Both the position numbers and the translations under genes were made by a program. Under the pieces are notes generated by a model, which saw only the letters and a list, made by a program, of their open reading frames with translations, made no database searches and was not told the origin of the DNA. A stretch of 10,012 nucleotides of DNA from a bacterium (GTDB lineage Bacteria > Patescibacteriota > Minisyncoccia > Phycocordibacterales > GCA-002787175), in the NCBI GenBank assembly GCA_030689285.1, contig JAUYJM010000067.1:1-10012 (forward strand). Reading direction: 5' to 3'. This document shows positions 5,664 to 10,012 of this stretch, piece by piece. How positions within the stretch are numbered: the first letter of the stretch is position 1; each line of letters starts with the position of its first letter.

Positions 5664-5692
5664 TTTACACTTTTGTCTTCGCCCTTTAGACT
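5664..5692 (+). promoter_or_regulatory. fpg promoter, predicted leaderless
   Basis: TTTACA (5664-5669), a 17-nt spacer and TAGACT (5687-5692) end seven bases before the ATG at 5700. The arrangement copies that of ruvA almost exactly. It also helps decide the start: an upstream TTG at 5673 would lie inside the promoter. Confidence 0.6.
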
Positions 5693-5699
5693 TCCTTGT

Positions 5700-6683
5700 A
5701 TGCCCGAACTACCTGAAGTTACAACCACCGCGACAGTGCTTCATGAAAGAATTAGAGGATTTACAATCCGAGGCGTATGGTCAAGCTACAATTCCGTCTT
5801 TCATAAAGGAAAGAACAATATAAAAAACATAGTGTATTTTGAGACATTTAAAAAAGCCATTATCGGCAAAAAGATACTGCGGGTCAGAAGGAGAGCCAAA
5901 AATGTTTTGATTGACTTGTCGGGAGGCATTTCAATATTGGTGCATATGAAAATGACAGGACATCTATTGTACGGGATGTACAGAAGAAATTCTAAATTCG
6001 AAACTCTAAATCCTAAACAAACTCAAAATTCTAAGCGTAAAATTCAAAACGAATGGGAAAAAGAAGAATGGATGCCGGACGAAAAAAAAACAAGTCCGCT
6101 TTTAGATAAATTTAACAGGTTTATAAGGCTGGTTATAAATTTCTCAAACGGCAAATCGCTTGTACTCTCCGACATGAGAAAATTCGCCAAAGTTGTTTAC
6201 TACAAAACAAGCGAAGAAAACAAAATTCCGGACTTGGATGGCCTGGGGCCCGAACCCCTGGAAAAAAGTTTTAAAGTCGCGAATTTCAAGCATCAAGTCA
6301 GGAAAAAGCCGAACTTGCCCGTAAAACAGGTCTTGATGATGCCGGAAATTATAGCGGGAATTGGAAACATTTACAGCGACGAGATGCTGTGGCTATCCGG
6401 CATACATCCCCTATGCCAATCGGCAAAAATACCGGAAAACGCGCTTAAAAAACTTTTCTCCTGTATGCGACAGGTTTTGAAAAAAGGAATAAAATTGTCG
6501 GGCGACTCAATGTCCGACTACAGAACGCCAAGCGGAGAAAAAGGGGGGTTTCAAACAGAACACCGCGCGTACAGGCGAACTGGGGAGAAATGCCCTAAAA
6601 AAGGATGCGGCGGAAAAATCCAAAGGATGAAAATCGGCGGAAGAAGCGCGCATTTTTGCGACAAACATCAGTTGCGATATTGA
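5700..6683 (+). CDS. mutM: Formamidopyrimidine-DNA glycosylase (Fpg/MutM)
   Basis: Fpg removes oxidised purines such as 8-oxoguanine and nicks the abasic site. The 327-aa protein starts MPELPEV, so after Met removal Pro is the nucleophile and Glu the acid. Lys67 in RRRAKNVL matches E. coli Lys57. GIGNIYSDEMLWLSGIHP (220-237) is the helix-two-turn-helix, with Asn223. The C-terminal zinc finger (298-324) reads CPKKGC...CDKH, with Arg315 in GGRSAHFC. The start is set by MPELPEV and the promoter. Two oddities: it is about 55 residues longer than usual, partly through a low-complexity insertion at about 95-118 after MTGHLLYG, and the finger is Cx4C...Cx2H rather than Cx2C...Cx2C. All catalytic residues are present, so it is probably active. 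Confidence 0.95.
   Translation: MPELPEVTTTATVLHERIRGFTIRGVWSSYNSVFHKGKNNIKNIVYFETFKKAIIGKKILRVRRRAKNVLIDLSGGISILVHMKMTGHLLYGMYRRNSKFETLNPKQTQNSKRKIQNEWEKEEWMPDEKKTSPLLDKFNRFIRLVINFSNGKSLVLSDMRKFAKVVYYKTSEENKIPDLDGLGPEPLEKSFKVANFKHQVRKKPNLPVKQVLMMPEIIAGIGNIYSDEMLWLSGIHPLCQSAKIPENALKKLFSCMRQVLKKGIKLSGDSMSDYRTPSGEKGGFQTEHRAYRRTGEKCPKKGCGGKIQRMKIGGRSAHFCDKHQLRY
5989..6050 (+). repeat. Degenerate AT-rich short-repeat insertion inside mutM
   Basis: The DNA is a run of irregular units resembling ATTCTAAA and CTCTAAAT, unlike the surrounding coding sequence. It encodes SKFETLNPKQTQNSKRKIQN, rich in Asn, Lys, Gln and Thr. It lies between two conserved core strands of Fpg, stays in frame, and resembles the irregular repeat spacers between genes in this window. 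Confidence 0.45.
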
Positions 6684-6793
6684 GATATCGCGTGTAGCAT
6701 ATAGCTTGTAACGTGTAACATGTAACATTTCGGAATTGCATTCAAGAGACTTTATATCCTAAAGAATGTTTCGTGTTATATGTTCAATGATTT
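6684..6793 (+). other. Spacer with degenerate GTAAC repeats before the 298-aa gene
   Basis: The left part repeats short units (GTGTAGC, GTAACGTGTAACATGTAACA). TTGCAT at 6736-6741 with TAAAGA at 6760-6765 (18-nt spacing), or TTATAT at 6776-6781, could form a promoter for the gene at 6794, but neither is strong. There is no terminator after mutM, so read-through from mutM is possible. Confidence 0.3.
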
Positions 6794-7690
6794 ATGAATG
6801 ACGACCTAAAATGGTTTTTTGGACTTTTGGCTGTCTTTGCCCTTCTATGGTTTGTGGGCAGTGGTCCAAACAGCCCCTCTTCCCGTGACGCTTTTGTGAA
6901 ACCTCCTCAAAACATCGGAGACAACATTGAAACTTTCAGCAATTCCGGAAACGAGCGAATTTCAAGCCCCGATTCTTTAAAAGAAGGCGAGCAGCAGGTC
7001 ATAGACTGGGAAGATATGCAAACTAAGTCTCCGATTGCCGGAAAAGTCTATATTTACAGGATAAACAGAAACGCAAAAACCGCAGAATCTGAATACGTTT
7101 TAATTCGAGCCGACAGAAATAATACGAAAAACGTTTCTATTTCAGACTTTTCATTGCAAAGTCCGGCGACCGGCAGAAGCGTAAAGATAGGATTGGCTCA
7201 CAAATTGCCATTTTACGTGCAAGGCAAAGCTGTGGACCCCATAGTTTTAAGGCCCGGTGGCATGGCATATATCTATACAGGCATATCTCCCAACGGCCTT
7301 TCTTTTGAAATTAGCGCCTGCACCGGATACTTTGAGCAAAACAATGACTTTTCGCCAAGACTAAAAACAGAATGTCCCGACCTTTTAGAAGAAGAGCTTC
7401 CTTCCTATCCAAACGCATTAAACGACGCTTGTCTCAATTATTTGGAAAACATCTCTTCCTGTACGGTGCCAAGCAATCTCCCCCTGGGACTTTCCGGGGA
7501 CTGCAAAGCATACATATCTGAAAAGGTGAACTACACAAATTGTGTCGCGTCACACCGAAACGAACCTGATTTTTTCAAAAACGAATGGAGGATATACCTA
7601 GGCAGAAGCGACCGTCTTTGGAAAAACAGCAGAGAAACCATAGAGCTTTATGATGGGAACGGAAAAATAGTTGATTCTATTTCATACTGA
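6794..7690 (+). CDS. Membrane-anchored, cysteine-rich, lamin-tail-like protein
   Basis: The 298-aa product has a short charged N-terminus, one hydrophobic helix (about 7-22) and a polar linker (23-75) rich in Ser, Asn and Pro, so the rest is probably outside the membrane. Residues 80-170 look like beta strands in a lamin-tail-type immunoglobulin fold (EYVLIRADRNNTKNVSISDFSLQS, quoted only as a pattern of EYV-I...ISDFSL-S, then a PGG turn). The C-terminus (EWRIYLGR...ETIELYDGNGKIVDSISY pattern, 265-298) repeats a lamin-tail-like ending. Between them are six cysteines (176, 194, 213, 223, 237, 250), an even number compatible with disulfides. I recall similar proteins in Parcubacteria but cannot name a function; a surface structural or adhesive role is a guess. 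It is monocistronic and convergent with the methyltransferase gene. Confidence 0.75.
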   Translation: MNDDLKWFFGLLAVFALLWFVGSGPNSPSSRDAFVKPPQNIGDNIETFSNSGNERISSPDSLKEGEQQVIDWEDMQTKSPIAGKVYIYRINRNAKTAESEYVLIRADRNNTKNVSISDFSLQSPATGRSVKIGLAHKLPFYVQGKAVDPIVLRPGGMAYIYTGISPNGLSFEISACTGYFEQNNDFSPRLKTECPDLLEEELPSYPNALNDACLNYLENISSCTVPSNLPLGLSGDCKAYISEKVNYTNCVASHRNEPDFFKNEWRIYLGRSDRLWKNSRETIELYDGNGKIVDSISY

Positions 7691-7703
7691 CGGTGGACAC
7701 ATA

Positions 7704-8246
7704 TTAAGACTTTCCGACAATTTCAAAAAGCGCGATGCCCGCCGCTACGGACACATTAAGAGACTCTTTTCTTATCCTCGTGTGTTTGGGATGGTTTTTT
7801 TGACGTGAAAAAATTCCGCGCATCGGTATCTCCAAAATAACATCGCATTTTTTCTTGACCGACTCGGACAATCCCTCAACTTCATTCCCCAAAAAAAGAG
7901 CTATCGGCTTTTTGTTTTTTGCAAAAAATTTCCTGTAAGAAATCGCTTTTTCATCTTGTTCTAAAGCCGCGCATATAAAACCTTGCTTTTTAAGTTTCTT
8001 AAGAACAAGACCCACTCTTTTCTCGTATTTCCAAGAAACGGAACTTTCCGCTCCAAGAGCCGTTTTTTGTATGTCTTTTCGCTTTCTGCCAAAACGGTCT
8101 TCGGGAGCGGGCGTTGTCCCCGTTAGGTATATCAAAGAAACGCCGACCGCGTCTGCCGTCCGAAAAATCGCCCCCGCATTGTAGGCGCTTCGTATGTTTG
8201 AAAGCACCAACACTATATCTTTTTTTGCGCTCCTTGAAACCCTCAT
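7704..8246 (-). CDS. TrmH/SpoU-family RNA 2'-O-methyltransferase
   Basis: SPOUT-class enzymes methylate ribose 2'-OH in tRNA or rRNA using S-adenosylmethionine and act as dimers with a trefoil knot. The 180-aa protein has motif 1 (VLSNIRSAYNAGAIFRTADAVG, abbreviated N-x-GAIFRTA, with Asn22-23 region and catalytic Arg29), motif 2 LFLGNEVEGLS (117-127) and motif 3 IPM...ESLNVSVAAGIALFE (140-175). It is the catalytic domain only, with no RNA-binding N-terminal domain, like TrmL or short TrmH proteins. The odd feature is about 14 extra residues (145-158, rich in Lys, Arg, His) between IPMRG and KESLNVSVA, inside the knot's cofactor loop. The substrate cannot be predicted. TATAAA-like sequence lies within ten bases of the ATG at 8246. 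Confidence 0.88.
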   Translation of the reverse strand: MRVSRSAKKDIVLVLSNIRSAYNAGAIFRTADAVGVSLIYLTGTTPAPEDRFGRKRKDIQKTALGAESSVSWKYEKRVGLVLKKLKKQGFICAALEQDEKAISYRKFFAKNKKPIALFLGNEVEGLSESVKKKCDVILEIPMRGIFSRQKNHPKHTRIRKESLNVSVAAGIALFEIVGKS

Positions 8247-8265
8247 AAAATGGTTTATAATATAA

Positions 8266-8294
8266 TTAGGACTTACGCAATGCGCAAGTCCTAA
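8266..8294. promoter_or_regulatory. 29-nt near-perfect palindrome between divergent genes
   Basis: TTAGGACTT...AAGTCCTAA with inner CGCA/TGCG is symmetric except for one pair. It lies 19 bases upstream of the methyltransferase ATG and 12 upstream of the DoxX-like ATG, and would overlap the -35 zone of both. It could be an operator for a dimeric regulator, or a remnant of a transposon end. A TAATAT at 8295-8300 lies six bases before the DoxX-like ATG. Confidence 0.5.
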
Positions 8295-8306
8295 TAATAT
8301 ACCCGT

Positions 8307-8669
8307 ATGTTATCGCTTTTTCCAACCCTTTTCGCCTTTAAATTTTTCGCGCCCACGATAATCAGGTTGGTTTTGGGCATACTATTTATCAAAATTGCCT
8401 CAAAAAAATGGGGAGAGAATCGTGGTAAAAAGGGGTTTGCGGCCACGTCTGAAGTTTTGGTCAACTTTCTTGGTGGAATCTTTTTATTTATTGGATTATA
8501 TACGCAGGCGACTGTTGTAATTTTACTTCTTTCCCTTCTTATAACAATGGCTTCAGAGTGGAGAGACGCGGCGGAATCGCAAAAACAGCTCTGGGTTTTA
8601 ATGTTTTTCTCCACATTTACTTTGCTTGTAACCGGCGCCGGCGCTTTTGCGATTGATTTGCCGTTGTAG
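8307..8669 (+). CDS. DoxX-like four-helix membrane protein
   Basis: The 120-aa protein has four hydrophobic helices at about 13-31, 47-65, 66-83 and 96-115. The first carries the FAPTIIRLVLGILFIKIASKK pattern (abbreviated R-L-x-x-G-x-x-F) typical of DoxX-type small membrane proteins, followed by a short Gly/Lys loop (KKWGENRGKKG). Proteins of this family are linked in other bacteria to respiratory or redox membrane functions, but the biochemical role is generally unclear, and the fit here rests on topology and the first helix. ATG 8307 has no Shine-Dalgarno but a TAATAT six bases upstream, so the transcript may be leaderless. It is divergent from the methyltransferase gene and about 110 bases upstream of tRNA-Lys. 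Confidence 0.65.
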   Translation: MLSLFPTLFAFKFFAPTIIRLVLGILFIKIASKKWGENRGKKGFAATSEVLVNFLGGIFLFIGLYTQATVVILLLSLLITMASEWRDAAESQKQLWVLMFFSTFTLLVTGAGAFAIDLPL

Positions 8670-8671
8670 AA

Positions 8672-8782
8672 ATAGACGACCCGCTACCTACAACCCGCAG
8701 ACCCGTCAATAGAAATTTTCAACAGCTTTTAATTTTCATGTTTTTGTTGTAAGTTGTAGGTTGTTAGTTGTTGGGTAGAATA
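8672..8782 (+). other. Spacer before tRNA-Lys with degenerate GTTGTAGG repeats
   Basis: CTACCTACAACCCG near 8685 is partly inverted as GTTGTAGGTTG near 8750, followed by GTTG-rich irregular repeats up to the tRNA. No convincing promoter for the tRNA is seen: TAGAAT at 8776-8781 is too close to the tRNA 5' end to be its -10. The inverted parts could act as a weak terminator for the DoxX-like gene. Confidence 0.3.
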
Positions 8783-8855
8783 CCGCCCATAGCTCAGTTG
8801 GTAGAGCGGCTCCCTTTTAAGGAGAAGGTCCCAGGTCCGAATCCTGGTGGGCGGA
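8783..8855 (+). tRNA. tRNA-Lys (anticodon UUU), CCA not encoded
   Basis: A 73-nt cloverleaf folds with acceptor CCGCCCA/TGGGCGG, D-stem GCTC/GAGC with loop AGTTGGTA, anticodon stem GCTCC/GGAGA (outer pair mismatched) with loop CTTTTAA giving UUU, and T-stem CCAGG/CCTGG. The T-loop reads TCCGAAT rather than the usual TTCGAAT, so position 55 is C instead of U. The discriminator A is followed by CAAAA, so CCA must be added after transcription, unlike the tRNA-Leu in this window. Confidence 0.95.
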
Positions 8856-8869
8856 CAAAATTCCGATTT

Positions 8870-9060
8870 ATACCCTCCCCAATTAATGCTTCCACACTAA
8901 TCTTACCCCAAATTTCGAGCGAAAGACGAGTCAAAGCGCGAGCATAATCTTAGATAAGGCGAGCCCCGTTAGAGCGTACGCTCTAACGGGGCGAGAGCGA
9001 GACGAGGTCTTGTAGCCGAAATTTGGGGTAAGATGTGGAATGGTTAATTGGGGATGGTAT
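8870..9060. mobile_element. Second MITE-like fold-back element with CCCCGTTAGA core
   Basis: Terminal inverted repeats of almost 50 nt run from 8870-8917 and 9017-9060. They share ATACCnTCCCCAATTAA, TTCCACA and TCTTACCCCAAATTTCG, with a 4-base gap between the last two blocks. A TTA flanks the TACC ends on both sides (8868-8870 and 9060-9062), compatible with a 3-bp duplication. The centre (8964-8991) is a perfect 28-nt palindrome with arm CCCCGTTAGAGCGT. The core around it (GGCGAG-CCCCGTTAGA...TCTAACGGGG-CGAG) matches the core of the element at 7-232, although the ends differ. No protein is encoded. It starts 15 bases after tRNA-Lys and might also terminate its transcript. Confidence 0.6.
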
Positions 9061-9112
9061 TAGGACAACCAAGCAAGTTAACTGCTGTGGAAAGGATAAA
9101 ATCCTAGCGCGT

Positions 9113-9144
9113 AAAACAAAACTCTCGTAAGAGAGTTTTGTTTT
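9113..9144 (-). terminator. Intrinsic terminator of rpsT
   Basis: A perfect 14-bp stem (AAAACAAAACTCTC at 9113-9126, complement at 9131-9144) with loop GTAA (plus strand) lies four bases past the rpsT stop codon. The minus-strand 3' arm is U-rich, ending GTTTTGTTTT. Confidence 0.85.
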
Positions 9145-9147
9145 AAA

Positions 9148-9411
9148 CTAACCGGCTTTGTTGAGCATTTTCGCGAGACGTGATTTTTTTCGCGCCGCCT
9201 TGCCCTTTTTTATAGTATTGCCCTTCGCCGCCTTATCCAGCGCCTTGTAAGCGGAGGACAGAAACTTTCTGGCTTCATCTACATTCTTTTCATTTAAAAG
9301 CTTTTGCACCTTCTTGATGGCCTTTTTTACTTGCGTCTTTCTTTTGTCGTTGAAAACTTTCTTGCGAAGAGATGTTCTCCATGCTTTTTTTGCTGATTTT
9401 GTTATCGCCAT
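9148..9411 (-). CDS. rpsT: Small ribosomal subunit protein bS20
   Basis: bS20 binds 16S rRNA early in 30S assembly. The 87-aa protein matches the family in length and pattern: MAITKSAKKAWRTSLRK at the N-terminus (family form KSAKKR-R---KR), a long helix with KTQVKKAIKKVQKLL, then AYKALDKAAKGNTIKKGKAARKKSRLAK (abbreviated DKAAKxxxIHKN-A-RKKSRL). A small difference is that the usual IHKN is TIKKG here. It has its own promoter 65 nt upstream and its own terminator, so it is a single-gene unit. No Shine-Dalgarno precedes the ATG at 9411. Confidence 0.96.
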   Translation of the reverse strand: MAITKSAKKAWRTSLRKKVFNDKRKTQVKKAIKKVQKLLNEKNVDEARKFLSSAYKALDKAAKGNTIKKGKAARKKSRLAKMLNKAG

Positions 9412-9482
9412 AGATTATTTTAGGATTAAGAGATTAAAATCGCGGTTAGATAGTGAATAGGCTCTTAGTTCGTCACTGTTAA

Positions 9483-9511
9483 ATAATAGCAGGGTGTTTG
9501 TAAAATAGCAA
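9483..9511 (-). promoter_or_regulatory. Sigma-70-type promoter of rpsT
   Basis: TTGCTA (9511-9506), a 17-nt spacer and TATTAT (9488-9483) point at rpsT. The predicted start is near 9476, giving a leader of about 65 nt. This contrasts with the leaderless arrangement predicted at several other genes here and leaves room for leader-based control, such as the S20 autoregulation known in E. coli. Confidence 0.7.
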
Positions 9512-9544
9512 CCTTTTTATTTTTGGAGCGATTCGGGTTCTAAA

Positions 9545-10012
9545 TTAGAGATTGATTAGCGACACTGCATTTTTGAAATCCTCCGGATACGGGGCTTCTA
9601 TAATAATACCCTTGCCGTTTGGAAGCAAAACGCCCAAGTTAAGAGAGTGAAGGGCAAGGCGTTCAAAGCCCAAAGCGCAGCCCTGTTTGGCCCCACCTTC
9701 GCCCATGCTACGGCGGGTGAAGGCATACAGCTTATCGCAAACCACAGGATAATTTATTGCTTTGAAATGCACGCGAATCTGATGGGTGCGGCCGGTTTTT
9801 GGTTTGGCTTCCACAAAGGTACAGCCGTGCCCCCTCTTTAATACCTTGTATTCCGTCAGCGCCTCGCGCATCTCCCCTTTCGCGCCACGAGTGGCCGACC
9901 ATTTGCGAAAATCGGATGAGCTTCTGCCGATCGGCCGGTCTATTACCCCTTCGTCCTGTTTCATTTCTCCGTGAAGAAATGCGTGATAAGTTTTTTTTGC
10001 CAATCTGTCTTG
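9545..10012 (-). CDS. RluA-family pseudouridine synthase, C-terminal part (runs off window)
   Basis: RluA-type enzymes convert uridine to pseudouridine in rRNA or tRNA. The visible 155 or so residues begin in frame at the window edge (QDRLAKKTYHAFLHGE), matching the family's KxYxAxxxG strand. They continue with the IDRPIGR motif, a TEYKVLKRG strand, and the signature KTGRTHQIRVHF that contributes the conserved Arg of the active site. PVVCDKLYAF and a late LALHSLNL strand (family form RQALHA--L-F) follow. The catalytic Asp motif (HRLDxxTSG) must lie beyond 10012. The TTG at 10003 is internal, not a start. Which RluA subtype it is cannot be told from this part. Confidence 0.9.
   Translation of the reverse strand, partial: QDRLAKKTYHAFLHGEMKQDEGVIDRPIGRSSSDFRKWSATRGAKGEMREALTEYKVLKRGHGCTFVEAKPKTGRTHQIRVHFKAINYPVVCDKLYAFTRRSMGEGGAKQGCALGFERLALHSLNLGVLLPNGKGIIIEAPYPEDFKNAVSLINL

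Noticed and set aside
546..6683. Alternative genetic code with TGA as sense codon
   Set aside because: ruvA, the Mur ligase, mutM, the 298-aa protein and the small membrane protein all end properly at TGA at the expected family length or boundary.

Overview
The window most resembles a small-genome Candidate Phyla Radiation (Patescibacteria, Parcubacteria-like) bacterium. This is inferred from compact genes, very few Shine-Dalgarno sequences, several core promoters placed so close to start codons that transcripts would be leaderless, a Mur ligase without the usual N-terminal domain, small membrane-anchored proteins of the kind seen in that group, and a LAGLIDADG endonuclease tied to a tRNA gene. 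TGA is used as an ordinary stop (ruvA, Mur ligase, fpg, the 298-aa protein, the 103-aa membrane protein), which argues against the TGA-as-glycine lineages (Gracilibacteria, Absconditabacteria).

Layout. 1-545 is gene-free. It holds a 226-bp MITE-like fold-back element with terminal inverted repeats and a TTAC duplication, a second hairpin, repeated GGTGGCCACGTTTT blocks and a strong terminator. 546-857 (-) is a small two-helix membrane protein. 934-1010 is a 26-nt-arm inverted repeat with outward-facing promoter hexamers. 1104-1918 (-) is the most unusual locus: an intact tRNA-Leu(GAG) whose 5' half overlaps the 3' end of a LAGLIDADG endonuclease gene, with a second, decayed tRNA-Leu 5' half just upstream of the endonuclease. 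1993-2430 (-) is rplS, divergent from ruvA (2505) and a Mur ligase (3059-4396) that overlaps ruvA by ATGA. 4420-5631 (-) is a zinc amidase with a peptidoglycan-binding domain, divergent from fpg (5700-6683, +). 6794-7690 (+) is a six-cysteine, membrane-anchored, lamin-tail-like protein, convergent with a SPOUT RNA methyltransferase (7704-8246, -). A near-perfect palindrome separates the methyltransferase from a divergent DoxX-like membrane protein (8307-8669, +). tRNA-Lys(UUU) follows at 8783, then a second MITE-like element (8870-9060), rpsT (-, with clear promoter and terminator), and the C-terminal part of an RluA-type pseudouridine synthase (-) that runs off the right edge.

How the genes fit together. 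Most are core housekeeping: translation and RNA modification (L19, S20, two tRNAs, a TrmH/SpoU methyltransferase, RluA), DNA repair and recombination (RuvA, Fpg), and wall synthesis and turnover (Mur ligase, amidase). The accessory content is selfish or repetitive DNA: the tRNA-associated homing endonuclease, two fold-back elements that share an internal CCCCGTTAGA module, and short degenerate repeats in spacers, one of which appears inside fpg as an in-frame insertion.

No complete new multi-gene system is visible. The best candidate for something little described is the tRNA-Leu/LAGLIDADG arrangement, in which the endonuclease stop codon lies inside the tRNA D-arm.
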